34,874 nucleotides of DNA, from NCBI GenBank assembly GCA_966186595.1, contig CBIFWO010000006.1, positions 1 to 34,874 on the forward strand, read 5' to 3'. A program made the translations under genes and the position numbers. Of this stretch, positions 14,195 through 21,641 are shown one piece after another; positions within the stretch are counted from its first letter, which is position 1; the number at the start of each line of letters is the position of its first letter. The notes beneath the pieces were generated by a model. The model was not told where the DNA came from, searched no databases, and saw only the letters and a program-made list of their open reading frames with translations. The DNA comes from JALRBM01 sp966186595. Lineage in GTDB: Bacteria; Patescibacteriota; Saccharimonadia; Saccharimonadales; Saccharimonadaceae.

Positions 14195-15738
14195 AGCCAC
14201 AAAAACCACCTGCCATGGTGCGGGATTATTGGCCAAAATATCGTCGTCAGGCCATCGGCCTCGTGATTCTTATGCAGCTAGGGGCCACTCTGGCCATCGG
14301 CTTTGCACTCGTCATGGCAGGTGTTACCACGACAACTGTCGTCTTTTGGATCACGCTCTTTGCCGTGCTTGCTGCCAACATCGGCAGCAACCTACTTCTC
14401 TTTACCCAGCTCCTAACACCACTCAAGGATCTGACAAGCGCCCTAACACACATCTCGGGCGAACCAACTATCGTCACGCCTCCGAACCCCAACGCGCGCC
14501 ATTTTGAAAGAGATGGCTTCAAGCCGCTTCTCCAGCTTATTTACGAGCTCGCCGCCAGCAAAGGAGGGGCAGAGGAAACTACGGCCACGGAAGGCGATAC
14601 CCAAAAATCCCTATCCGACCTCAGTGCAGCGCTGGATAACACTGCCGCTGGATTCATCGTTCTCGACACCGCCGGAAAGGTGGTCTACGCCAATAGTAAA
14701 GCCCCCATCGAAACAGATAAGGACGGTAACATTTCGATTAATCTGCTACGCGATGATGACTTCAACCTCGAGGCGTGGTTAAAGGAATGTGAAGAAAAAT
14801 CCGTCCGCAGCGAAAAGACCTGGCAGCGAGTGGCCAACAAGGTTCCAGGCGAAGAAAACCGCAAAATCTATGACATTGTCGCCTCATACAACAAGGGAAG
14901 CAAGGCGCAGGTCGTTTTGACACTGTTTGAGCGCACCGAAATATACCTTCCGGAAGACGAAGACCTGGACTTTATTGCATTTGCAGCCCATGAACTTCGC
15001 GGACCCATTACCGTTATCCGGGGCTACCTGGATGTGCTTGGTGATGAGCTGGAGGACCAACTAGATAGCAGCCAGGTCGAACTTATGAAGCGACTCGTCG
15101 TTTCGGCCAATCGACTGTCTAGTTATGTGAATAATATTTTAAACGCCTCGCGCTACGACCGACGCCACCTCAAAGTTCATCTCCGCGAAGCAACGGTAGC
15201 AGAAATCTACGACTCAATCGCTGACGATATGAAGCTCCGTGCCTCATCGCAAAATCGGCTGCTGTCCATTCATCTTCCCGATGATCTTCCGACCGTTGCG
15301 GCCGACGTCGCCAGTGTCAGCGAAGTCTTTTCAAATCTCATTGATAACGCCATCAAATACAGTAACGAGGGTGGTGCAGTGAACGTTACCGCTACCCAGG
15401 ACGGCGATTTTGTGAAGATTGCGGTCGAAGATCATGGGATCGGCATGCCGGGGAGTGTCGTCAGTAATCTCTTTCATAAATTCTATCGGTCACACCGCTC
15501 ACGCGAAACTGTTGCCGGGACCGGAATTGGGCTTTATATTACCAAAGCCATCGTTGAATCTCACGGGGGTAAAATTGGTGTCCGCAGCGCAGAAGGGCAA
15601 GGCTCGACGTTTGAATTTACGCTGCCGATATACAGCACCGTTGCAGAAAAGCTCAAAGCGAATGATAATAGCAATGAAGGGTTCATCAGCCACACCGAAG
15701 GCGGCTGGATCAAGAATCATGCGATGTACCGAGGATAA
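14185..15738 (+). CDS. Membrane sensor histidine kinase with PAS-like domain
   Basis: A 517-residue kinase. Two N-terminal transmembrane helices (about 25-45 and 50-72) are followed by a linker, a PAS-like domain (about 148-250, NTAAGFIVLDTAGKVVYAN), a HisKA domain with the phosphoacceptor His269 in AAHELRGPI, and an HATPase domain. That domain has the N box NLIDNAIKYS, G1 DHGIGMP, the F box FHKFYRS and G2 GTGIGLYI. It autophosphorylates and passes the phosphate to the response regulator encoded next (ATGA overlap). The almost absent external loop suggests that it senses the membrane, a partner protein such as the DUF3048 protein, or a cytoplasmic signal through PAS. Confidence 0.92.
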   Translation: MAVKPQKPPAMVRDYWPKYRRQAIGLVILMQLGATLAIGFALVMAGVTTTTVVFWITLFAVLAANIGSNLLLFTQLLTPLKDLTSALTHISGEPTIVTPPNPNARHFERDGFKPLLQLIYELAASKGGAEETTATEGDTQKSLSDLSAALDNTAAGFIVLDTAGKVVYANSKAPIETDKDGNISINLLRDDDFNLEAWLKECEEKSVRSEKTWQRVANKVPGEENRKIYDIVASYNKGSKAQVVLTLFERTEIYLPEDEDLDFIAFAAHELRGPITVIRGYLDVLGDELEDQLDSSQVELMKRLVVSANRLSSYVNNILNASRYDRRHLKVHLREATVAEIYDSIADDMKLRASSQNRLLSIHLPDDLPTVAADVASVSEVFSNLIDNAIKYSNEGGAVNVTATQDGDFVKIAVEDHGIGMPGSVVSNLFHKFYRSHRSRETVAGTGIGLYITKAIVESHGGKIGVRSAEGQGSTFEFTLPIYSTVAEKLKANDNSNEGFISHTEGGWIKNHAMYRG

Positions 15739-16121
15739 TGATGGCTATTAAAACGATTTTATGTATTGAAGACGACCGATTCATCGGCGAAATGTATGTT
15801 CGCAGCCTTAAGAAGGCGGGATATGATGTCGACTGGATGGTCGATGGCAATGACGGGCTTGTTGCAGCCCGAAACAAACACTACGACCTCATCTTGCTCG
15901 ATATTATGTTGCCCGAACGACGAGGGAGCGAGATTCTGGTAGCACTTCGCGGGAGTGGAAATAACCTCGTCCCCGACACAAAAATTATCGTTCTGACCAA
16001 CTTTGACCAAGATGAGGAATCGCGCATGGCCATGGAGCATGATGTCGATGCCTATCTAATCAAGGCAGATATCACCCCCAAAAAACTCCTCTCCATTATC
16101 GATAAACTCGCTCATGTTTAG
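15738..16121 (+). CDS. Single-domain CheY-like response regulator
   Basis: A 127-residue receiver domain without an output domain. The acidic pocket is intact: Asp12 and Asp13 in CIEDDRF, phosphoacceptor Asp55 in LLDIMLPE, Thr87 in VLTNF and Lys109 in YLIKADITP. The ATG is embedded in the kinase stop codon (TAATG), so the two are translationally coupled and almost certainly cognate. With no DNA-binding domain, it must act through protein contact or phosphorelay. It is the last gene of the DUF3048-kinase-regulator operon. The promoter of the next, GC-rich gene begins one base after its stop. Confidence 0.92.
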   Translation: MMAIKTILCIEDDRFIGEMYVRSLKKAGYDVDWMVDGNDGLVAARNKHYDLILLDIMLPERRGSEILVALRGSGNNLVPDTKIIVLTNFDQDEESRMAMEHDVDAYLIKADITPKKLLSIIDKLAHV

Positions 16122-16150
16122 TTGACATTTTATTTCTTTTATGATATTAT
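16122..16150 (+). promoter_or_regulatory. Near-consensus promoter of the 125-residue GC-rich gene
   Basis: TTGACA (16122-16127), 17 nt, TATTAT (16145-16150) with an extended TGA. The leader of about 78 nt contains two hairpins: CGTCTC/GAGACG (16162-16178) and CGCCCG/CGGGCG (16194-16207). Confidence 0.75.
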
Positions 16151-16234
16151 TTTAACCAAGACGTCTCTGTTCGAGACGCGCACGTTCAGGTCACGCCCGC
16201 TCGGGCGATTCACACGCCAACTTGAGGAGAGCTC

Positions 16235-16612
16235 GTGCGAGCACTTGTTATCGCAACCGCAGTTCTGGCAGGCATCATCCTGACAGACTACGGCTTTCGC
16301 AACGCCACCAGCATCACCGTGATGGGGTGGATTGCGTTCGGTTGTGTCGCTATGGCAATCACTCTGATGACTGCCGTTGCGCTGGACCCCACGGGACAGG
16401 TCTGCGACCTCATCCGCGAGATGATGGCAGTAGCGAGCATCGTGATGTCGCTGCTGACCCCGCTGGGCTTGTCGGATGGTCTGTTGTTCACGAAAGTGGA
16501 CATGGAAGCAGCCGAGGCTTCGATCTCCATTCCTGTCCCCCTTGACGAACCGCTCACGGTCATCGACGAGAAGGGAACGGGCCAGATCGTCCTCATCATC
16601 AAGGAGAAGTGA
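16235..16612 (+). CDS. GC-rich small multi-pass membrane protein
   Basis: A 125-residue protein starting at GTG 16235 behind a TGAGGAG Shine-Dalgarno site. Three hydrophobic segments are visible: about 3-19 (ALVIATAVLAGIILTDY), 28-50 (VMGWIAFGCVAMAITLMTAVAL) and 64-85 (MMAVASIVMSLLTPLGLS). A short hydrophilic, beta-like tail follows (ISIPVPLDEPLTVIDEKGTGQIVLIIKEK). I do not recognise a family. Codons are GC-rich compared with the response regulator just upstream. It has its own consensus promoter, a structured leader and an intrinsic terminator, so it looks like an independent cassette. It converges on another GC-rich gene, for a bPH2 membrane protein. Confidence 0.7.
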   Translation: MRALVIATAVLAGIILTDYGFRNATSITVMGWIAFGCVAMAITLMTAVALDPTGQVCDLIREMMAVASIVMSLLTPLGLSDGLLFTKVDMEAAEASISIPVPLDEPLTVIDEKGTGQIVLIIKEK

Positions 16613-16619
16613 ACGTGCA

Positions 16620-16680
16620 GGGTTCCGGGGCTGTCCCGGGACCCGCACCCCAAGGTAGCGCCAAGAGGCGTTTTTATTTT
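16620..16680 (+). terminator. Two hairpins ending the 125-residue gene
   Basis: A 10-bp stem with one wobble (16620-16644) is followed by a CGCC-AAGA-GGCG hairpin and TTTTTATTTT (16659-16680), an intrinsic terminator. Confidence 0.75.
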
Positions 16681-16695
16681 GCCCAAGACAAGGAA

Positions 16696-16746
16696 CAAGC
16701 CCGCCTCTTAGGGAAGTCTTACCGACTCCGCCTTGAGACGGGCTTG
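16696..16746 (-). terminator. Hairpin after the bPH2 membrane protein gene
   Basis: CAAGCCCGCCTC (16696-16707) pairs with 16735-16746 with one mismatch, enclosing a further GGAAGTC/GACTCC pairing. On the minus strand it is followed by TTGTTCCTTGTCTT. Confidence 0.55.
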
Positions 16747-16769
16747 CCCGGAGAACTACTCCTCACCAC

Positions 16770-17768
16770 CTACTTGCCGAGGACCTTCTCCAGGAGGATC
16801 CTCTCCAACTGAGAATGCTCCCGAATTCGGCGCATCTCATGGAAGATGTTGTCCTTCTGACCTGGAGTGTCAGCCTCGAACGATCCGCAGTCGACCCCAA
16901 AGCCACCGAGGAACTTCTCGAAGGGGGACTGCTGCGCTGTCACCGTCGACAACTGCTTGGCGGGGATGACAGGCTTGGAATCATCCATGAAGTAGTACCA
17001 CGGAATCTTCCGTTCGATGGAGATGCTCCTCTTCGTGACGATGTAGCGCGTGTAGTACCACTTCGCCCACGTTCGTAGCAGGACGTACGTCCCGGCCAGG
17101 AACAGGCCAAGAGTGATCAGCACCAGTGCCTCGGTCCACGTGACAGATGCTGCCAACGCAAGCGAGGTCACCAGCGCCCCCTTGGCGGTCCGCAGCATCC
17201 ACTTGAGCTTTGGCTTCAGCTTGCCCAGGGTCAGCACCACGAGGGCACCGACGGCAAGCGCAAGGAAAAGCCCCTGCGTCGTCTTCTGATCACCCATACC
17301 CGCCATGATGGGCTGGAGGGCAGCAAAGCCCCACAGCATCAACAGGACGGGCGAGATAGACAGAAGCCCTTCGAGCAAGAGAAGGGCATGGGCACGGTGA
17401 TTGTAGGAATCTCTTCCCACACCTACCGGAACCACGGACTCCTCGGTGGATTCGGCCGGTTGCGGCCCCTCTGCAGTTGAGGGCATGTCGAGCGTCGTCT
17501 CCTCCTGCGGTCGTCTCTCGACGGCTCGCACGGGGGGTTCGACGCCCAACACCGGCGGCTGGAAGGCCTGGTTGAGCTGGAAGCCGCGCAGCGCCATGAA
17601 GACAAGCCCCACGACAACCGTCACCCATCGGACAACTCCGCTGGTCGCACTGGCGATCAGCAGCATTACCAGGAAGACGGCAACAATCTGAAGGATCGTC
17701 GCTTGATGATCCTTCCACGAAGGCTTCTGCGGAGCCGGCTCCGTAGACAGGTACAGCCCCTGTTTCAT
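16770..17768 (-). CDS. GC-rich multi-pass membrane protein with bPH2 (PH-like) domain
   Basis: A 332-residue protein with several transmembrane segments. A pair near the N-terminus (ILQIVAVFLVMLLIASATS, VTVVVGLVFMALR) precedes an acidic, Pro-rich loop. A second set follows (LLLLEGLLSISPVLLMLWGFAAL, GLFLALAVGALVVLTL, ALVLITLGLFLAGTYVLL). The C-terminal part (about 235-320) matches the pattern of bacterial PH domains of the YdbS/YvbH type: RYIVTKRSISIERKIPW, then IPAKQLSTVTAQQSPFEKFLGGFGVD. Such proteins sit in the membrane; their ligand is mostly unknown. The ATG at 17768 follows GAGGTGAG; an in-frame ATG at 17816 lies upstream of that site. Codons are GC-rich. It has its own promoter and hairpin and is convergent with the 125-residue gene. 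Confidence 0.7.
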   Translation of the reverse strand: MKQGLYLSTEPAPQKPSWKDHQATILQIVAVFLVMLLIASATSGVVRWVTVVVGLVFMALRGFQLNQAFQPPVLGVEPPVRAVERRPQEETTLDMPSTAEGPQPAESTEESVVPVGVGRDSYNHRAHALLLLEGLLSISPVLLMLWGFAALQPIMAGMGDQKTTQGLFLALAVGALVVLTLGKLKPKLKWMLRTAKGALVTSLALAASVTWTEALVLITLGLFLAGTYVLLRTWAKWYYTRYIVTKRSISIERKIPWYYFMDDSKPVIPAKQLSTVTAQQSPFEKFLGGFGVDCGSFEADTPGQKDNIFHEMRRIREHSQLERILLEKVLGK

Positions 17769-17822
17769 CTTTCTCACCTCACAATCGGGTAGAAGGACAG
17801 TCCATTCTCCGGACATAGCATA

Positions 17823-17851
17823 TTTATACTATAAAAATGATGTTTTTACAA
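17823..17851 (-). promoter_or_regulatory. Promoter of the bPH2 membrane protein gene
   Basis: Minus-strand TTGTAA (17851-17846), 17 nt, TATAAA (17828-17823). The leader is about 50 nt and holds a small GTCC/GGAC hairpin and the GAGGTG site. Confidence 0.6.
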
Positions 17852-17908
17852 TCACAACTAGCCTAATCGCGATAGGGAGACGGGGAAGGTATGGCCATCC
17901 CAAGCGTC

Positions 17909-18748
17909 CTAAGCTTCACCTGTTAGTTCTTTTTTATATTTTACCGGCGTTTTTCCCAAAATGCGCTTAAAATCCGTTATGAAATGTTGTTGACTACTAT
18001 ATCCCAGGTCGTAGGCAATCGCGGTCCAATCTGGATTATCCACCCTTTGAATTTGTTCGGCAGCACTTAGCAGGCGGTGGCGCTGAATGAGCCACTTTAG
18101 TCCTATACCCGTATATTCCTGAAATAACTGCTGCAACCATCGCTCGCTACGTCCGGCGGCCCTTGCCACTGCCGCGACCGTATGAAGCTCTTCGTCAGCT
18201 TCCACCGCCATAATGATGGTGTTCACAAGGTCGATGTTTTTATCTTGTTCAGGATGCTTTGACCGGATAAGTTCCGCTAGGCGCGCAGTAACCACCTCGT
18301 CACCGAGGGAAAGAAGCTCGTGGGTATACGCATCAGTAATTTCCGGAAAGACGAGCCCGACATCCAGGTTCTTGCCCTGCAGCTCTGCCATGGCATCGTC
18401 CCACAATGCATGAAAAGCCCCAGGACGAAAACGTACTCCGATAATCCTCCCCGTACCTTCGGCAACATACGTCCGCTTGCCCTTGAATGTCCCCTGAATG
18501 CCACGCTCGCCCGTAGATGTAATAAAGAGGTCAACGTAGGGCCGGTGCATGACTTGCTCCGACTCGTACCTAGAAGGGATAGCATCCCACTTAATTGTCC
18601 AGAAATGATCGACAAACAACCCTAGATCAGATGGCGGAAGATATGTCTTGATCTGAATAAACTGTTGATATCCATGCGGATCAAGATGGCCACGCGGTTC
18701 ATAGTTTTCTTTGCCAAGGGCTGCGGATTTTTGTAATACTTCACTCAT
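17909..18748 (-). CDS. AraC family transcriptional regulator
   Basis: A 279-residue regulator. The N-terminal domain (about 20-160) has the pattern of the DUF6597-like ligand region often joined to AraC helix-turn-helix domains: IKTYLPPSDLGLFVDHFWTI and RIIGVRFRPGAFHALW. The C-terminal AraC domain (about 185-275) has AAVARAAGRSERWLQQLFQEYTGIGLKWLIQRHRL and WTAIAYDLGYSSQQHFITDFKRILGKTPVKYKK, the usual two helix-turn-helix units. The start is ATG 18748, immediately after AAAGGAGG and 10 nt after a TATAAT box. It is divergent from a glyoxalase-fold gene. A 9-bp direct repeat spaced 21 bp in the shared 47-nt gap is a good candidate operator. Confidence 0.88.
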   Translation of the reverse strand: MSEVLQKSAALGKENYEPRGHLDPHGYQQFIQIKTYLPPSDLGLFVDHFWTIKWDAIPSRYESEQVMHRPYVDLFITSTGERGIQGTFKGKRTYVAEGTGRIIGVRFRPGAFHALWDDAMAELQGKNLDVGLVFPEITDAYTHELLSLGDEVVTARLAELIRSKHPEQDKNIDLVNTIIMAVEADEELHTVAAVARAAGRSERWLQQLFQEYTGIGLKWLIQRHRLLSAAEQIQRVDNPDWTAIAYDLGYSSQQHFITDFKRILGKTPVKYKKELTGEA

Positions 18749-18758
18749 CCTCCTTTGT

Positions 18759-18795
18759 ATTATACGAGTACAACACTTAACAAAAGGAGTACAAC
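18759..18795. promoter_or_regulatory. Divergent control region with 21-bp-spaced direct repeats
   Basis: GAGTACAAC occurs at 18766-18774 and 18787-18795, centre to centre 21 bp, two helical turns. The minus-strand TATAAT (18764-18759) of the AraC-type gene abuts the first copy. The second overlaps the ribosome site and ends at the ATG of the glyoxalase-fold gene. Confidence 0.55.
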
Positions 18796-19227
18796 ATGAA
18801 AAAACAACATTTCCTACGTGGCATGGCAACGGTCAACTATTGGGCGGACGACCTAAAGGCAGCCCGCAAATGGTATGAAGAATTATTCGGGCTTGAAGCA
18901 TATTTTAATTATCCAAGCGTCGAAGAACCGGCATATGTGGAATTCCGCCTCGGTGACGATGAAGATGAATTTGGTATAATCGACCGCAAGTACGCACCAA
19001 AAAGCATGCAAGCAGGTCCTGGCGGTGCCGTCATGCTGTGGCATGTCGATGACATTGAGGCTACGTTTAAAAAATTACTTGATGCTGGTGCCAAAGAATA
19101 TGAACCGATCACAAGGCGTAGTAGTGACTTCATCACCGCCTCGGTCGTCGATCCGTTCGGTAACGTTGTGGGCATCATGAATAACCCACATTGGATAGAG
19201 CTTCATGGCGGGCCAAAAGAACGCTAA
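18796..19227 (+). CDS. VOC (glyoxalase/bleomycin resistance fold) protein
   Basis: A 143-residue member of the vicinal oxygen chelate superfamily, which includes glyoxalases, dioxygenases and resistance proteins. The beta-alpha-beta-beta-beta modules are visible: ATVNYWADDLKAARKWYEELFGLEAYF at the start, AYVEFRLGDDEDEFGII in the middle, and AVMLWHVDDIEATFKKLLDAGAKEY with the terminal SVVDPFGNVVGIMNNPH. Chemistry and substrate are not predictable. A strong AAAAGGAG site lies 6 nt before the ATG. Being divergent from the AraC-type gene, with repeat operators between them, it is probably that regulator's target. The YdeI-like gene follows 10 nt after its stop. Confidence 0.85.
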   Translation: MKKQHFLRGMATVNYWADDLKAARKWYEELFGLEAYFNYPSVEEPAYVEFRLGDDEDEFGIIDRKYAPKSMQAGPGGAVMLWHVDDIEATFKKLLDAGAKEYEPITRRSSDFITASVVDPFGNVVGIMNNPHWIELHGGPKER

Positions 19228-19230
19228 AAT
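19225..19230 (+). promoter_or_regulatory. Possible -10 box of the YdeI-like gene
   Basis: TAAAAT begins within the stop codon of the glyoxalase-fold gene and ends 7 nt before the ATG at 19238. It mirrors the leaderless arrangement of other genes here, without the TG extension. Confidence 0.4.
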
Positions 19231-19237
19231 AAATAGC

Positions 19238-19813
19238 ATGACATCAAGTGAATTCCCGCTCATTCCAGTACCGTCCGCAGCCGCCTGGCAGACGTGGATC
19301 CATGAACACAACGACGATCAGAGCGGCGTGTGGCTCAGGCTAGCCAAAAAAGGAAAGGCTGTTCCTACGGTTGCATACGACGATATCCTTGATATCGCCC
19401 TGTGCTACGGGTGGATTGACGGGCAGCGCAAAGGGCTAGATGATACCTACTTTTTGCAAAAATTCACCCCTAGAAGGCCGAGGAGTCTCTGGTCACGGCG
19501 CAACGTCGACAATGTCGCGCGTCTAACGGCAGCAGGCAAAATGCAGCCCAGGGGCCTGGCTGAGGTCGAGGCGGCAAAGAAGGATGGGAGATGGGAGGCA
19601 GCGTACGATTCGCAAAAGAATTTCCAGATTCCCGATGATTTTTTGACGGCAGTAGAGAATAACGAAAAAGCAAAAACATTCTTTGATACACTCAATAAAA
19701 CAAATAAATATGCTATCGCGTTTCGTCTTACGACCGCTAAGCGACCAGAAACAAGACGGCGACGATTCGATGCGCTTCTAACAATGCTTGAAAAAGGCGA
19801 GAAGTTTTATTAA
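19238..19813 (+). CDS. YdeI/OmpD-associated family protein
   Basis: A 191-residue protein of the bacterial YdeI/OmpD-associated group (sometimes annotated as bacteriocin-protection proteins). Typical segments are WIHEHNDDQSGVWLRLAKKG, VAYDDILDIALCYGWIDGQRKGLDD, FLQKFTPRRPRSLWSRRNVDNVARL and KTFFDTLNKTNKYAIAFRLTTAKRPETRRRR. The biochemical role is not established. ATG 19238 is chosen because a TAAAAT box lies 7 nt before it; an in-frame ATG at 19205 would overlap the previous gene by 23 nt. The gene ends before a terminator whose stem contains the last codons of the opposite S74 gene. Confidence 0.8.
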   Translation: MTSSEFPLIPVPSAAAWQTWIHEHNDDQSGVWLRLAKKGKAVPTVAYDDILDIALCYGWIDGQRKGLDDTYFLQKFTPRRPRSLWSRRNVDNVARLTAAGKMQPRGLAEVEAAKKDGRWEAAYDSQKNFQIPDDFLTAVENNEKAKTFFDTLNKTNKYAIAFRLTTAKRPETRRRRFDALLTMLEKGEKFY

Positions 19814-19825
19814 CACCTAATACAA

Positions 19826-19862
19826 ACTCCGTCCTCGAATTAATCTTCGCGGACGGTTTTTT
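19826..19862 (+). terminator. Terminator of the YdeI-like gene, overlapping the end of the S74 gene
   Basis: CCGTCC pairs with GGACGG around a loop of about 16 nt, extended by CG/CG, and TTTTTT follows. The right arm and T-run are coding sequence of the minus-strand gene, whose stop codon lies in the loop. Confidence 0.75.
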
Positions 19863-20238
19863 GGGCTAATCGGATCTGCTTTTTGAGTGTATCAATCTGT
19901 TTCTGCTGTTCGATCACCGCACCAACCAGATAGGGAACGAGGTCGGCTGATGCGATATGTTTTCGCATTGAACCATCGCCCTGAATCGTCTCGTCCCCTT
20001 GCCAAGCCTCCTCAGAGATAAGATCCGGGAAAATCTCTTCCACTTCCTGAGCGATAAATCCATAGCGAAGCTTCCCATTTTTCCCCGCCGCCTTCCAGCG
20101 CCACCGCACCGGACGCAGGGAAAGAACTTTATCGAGTACACCATCAATAGATACCACATCCTGCTTCAATGTGATATCCGACCCACCTGTCGGCATTTCC
20201 TTCAGGGGGATAATCTTCGCCCGATTCCGTGTCATCAT
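19840..20238 (-). CDS. Stand-alone S74-type intramolecular chaperone (tail-fibre chaperone) domain
   Basis: A 132-residue protein that consists of little more than a Peptidase_S74 chaperone domain. It shows GSDITLKQDVVSIDGVLDKVLSLRPVRW, then KLRYGFIAQEVEEIFPDLI, and a C-terminal coiled-coil-like helix (YLVGAVIEQQKQIDTLKKQI). In phage tail fibres and endosialidases this domain sits at the C-terminus, helps trimer folding, and cuts itself off just before the Ser of the S-D-x-x-L-K motif. Here Ser20 and Lys25 are kept, but only 19 residues precede them, so the protein resembles the released chaperone. It may work in trans on the tail-fibre-like proteins of this region or be a relic. A possible TATTGT box lies 6 nt before ATG 20238. 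Confidence 0.75.
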   Translation of the reverse strand: MMTRNRAKIIPLKEMPTGGSDITLKQDVVSIDGVLDKVLSLRPVRWRWKAAGKNGKLRYGFIAQEVEEIFPDLISEEAWQGDETIQGDGSMRKHIASADLVPYLVGAVIEQQKQIDTLKKQIRLAQKTVRED

Positions 20239-20296
20239 TTACATACAATAGGGAATTTGCTAGGGAATAAAAATAGGAAAAAATACTGAATACGAT

Positions 20297-20310
20297 GTTG
20301 TATATACAAC
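20297..20310. promoter_or_regulatory. 14-bp perfect palindrome, possible operator
   Basis: GTTGTATATACAAC is a perfect palindrome in the 173-nt AT-rich gap between the S74 gene and the 406-residue gene. It lies about 55 bp upstream of a TTGACT/CATAAT promoter (about 20359-20386). Two TAGGGAAT direct repeats (20249-20256, 20261-20268) lie in the same gap. Confidence 0.35.
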
Positions 20311-20411
20311 TTTAAATGGAAGGATTTCACAGATAAAAATACGCCTTTCGTGATTTAATTTGACTTTATTACGAAAAAGATCATAATTATTTTCATTCAC
20401 AGGCATTTTTT

Positions 20412-21632
20412 ATGAGTAAAAAAGGATTAGGTACATCACACTTGTTTACACTGCTAAAAAAGGAGCTTCAACTCCTCCGTAAGGGTGCCGGGCTTGTCGT
20501 ATGGAAGCTAGAGCAGGCCCCCGAGCTTCGAGTGGCAGTCGCAAAGCAACTAGAAATCCAACCTCATCAGCTTACGGCGGTCCAGACCTATGCCTATCTC
20601 CTTCACCAGATAGGTGAGCTGGGCAACAAGGACGGGATGAATGCTCTAAAAAACGCCTACCGACTTGAGCCGTCATTGCCCTCGGCCCTCACGCGCCGTC
20701 GAGTCGAATTTGCACTTCAGATCGAACGTCATCCGGACACCATCAAGGCGTATGAGGATCAGGCAATCGACGAACTGGCACACCGCCTTCTTGCACCCAC
20801 CCACCAGGCTGACAAGCAGAAAGTTCTGCCACCCGTCAGAAAAACAGACAATCAAGAAAGGGCCCTGCAACGATCCGCCATCGAAAGCTTGGGTGGACTA
20901 TTCGAATTTGGACCGCATGCACACGAAATTATCCGAATCCTTGGTAAAAGCCCGGCCCCATACCTCGACGCTAACGTTGAATGTATTCTTCTTCCCAGCA
21001 AAAGGGGAAGGGGCTGGTATGCATATCGCTATCGCTACACCTTTCGATCGCTTAAAACGACCTTTCGTATTGGGGTCACTACTTCGGCGCATGATACGAG
21101 CGTATTGATCGCCTCGGGGTTATTTGACGAAATGATCCAACTCAATGAGAGTGCCAATTTCGACGAGGAACTGCCCGGAATTATCGGCAATTGCAGATTC
21201 ATTGTTCACGACCCAGAGACGAACATCCAGCAATCACTTTGGTTTACAGAGATGGATGCCCCGAAGAGGCGTGAGCTTTTAGGTCATGTATGGCAGGTTG
21301 ATGCGGACGCCTGCCGCGTTATCGAACTTCAGGTTGGCCCAAAGGCGGTTGATGGCCTTGCATCGTACGAACTACGGATCGACTACGACCTTCGAGTAAA
21401 TGAGCACTACGCCTACTGGGAGACCCCTGGCCTTATGTATCTCAATACCTTGACGATTGATATCTCGCAGTTTCCCGAACGGGAAAAGTGGCAATTCTTT
21501 TTGAAACCATTTCTTGGAACAACATTTACCGGATCGTTTGATCCAAACGGGAATCGTTTTACACTGCCAGCCAGCAGTTGGATCACGGCAGGACAGGGGA
21601 TTGTCGTGATCTGGCAGGAGAAGGCAGCATAA
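20412..21632 (+). CDS. Unrecognised 406-residue cytoplasmic protein
   Basis: I do not recognise this protein. It has no signal peptide or membrane helix. The first 120 residues are helical (LFTLLKKELQLLRKGAGLVVWKLEQ; AVQTYAYLLHQIGELGNKDGMNALKNAYRLEPS), with a TPR-like feel. A charged linker (about 120-165) follows, then about 240 residues of probable beta structure containing paired aromatic strands (WYAYRYRYTFRSLKTTFRIGVTT; NEHYAYWETPGLMYLNTLTIDISQFPEREKWQFFLKPF) and an ending like a barrel or lectin (GTTFTGSFDPNGNRFTLPASSWITAGQGIVVIWQ). ATG 20412 follows a TTGACT-16-CATAAT promoter; no ribosome site is clear. It lies beside the S74 chaperone and reductase genes. A phage-tail or surface link is only a guess. 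Confidence 0.7.
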   Translation: MSKKGLGTSHLFTLLKKELQLLRKGAGLVVWKLEQAPELRVAVAKQLEIQPHQLTAVQTYAYLLHQIGELGNKDGMNALKNAYRLEPSLPSALTRRRVEFALQIERHPDTIKAYEDQAIDELAHRLLAPTHQADKQKVLPPVRKTDNQERALQRSAIESLGGLFEFGPHAHEIIRILGKSPAPYLDANVECILLPSKRGRGWYAYRYRYTFRSLKTTFRIGVTTSAHDTSVLIASGLFDEMIQLNESANFDEELPGIIGNCRFIVHDPETNIQQSLWFTEMDAPKRRELLGHVWQVDADACRVIELQVGPKAVDGLASYELRIDYDLRVNEHYAYWETPGLMYLNTLTIDISQFPEREKWQFFLKPFLGTTFTGSFDPNGNRFTLPASSWITAGQGIVVIWQEKAA

Positions 21633-21641
21633 ACCCGGGGG

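Noticed and set aside
16139..16698. Two long minus-strand frames opposite the 125-residue membrane protein
   Set aside because: The plus strand has a consensus promoter, SD site, membrane-protein composition and terminator. The antisense products are Arg/His-rich shadows.
10680..17800. GC-rich stretches as assembly chimeras or contamination
   Set aside because: They are short, repeated seven times, fit neatly between genes, and carry promoters and terminators that abut resident signals. Chimerism cannot be fully excluded without reads.
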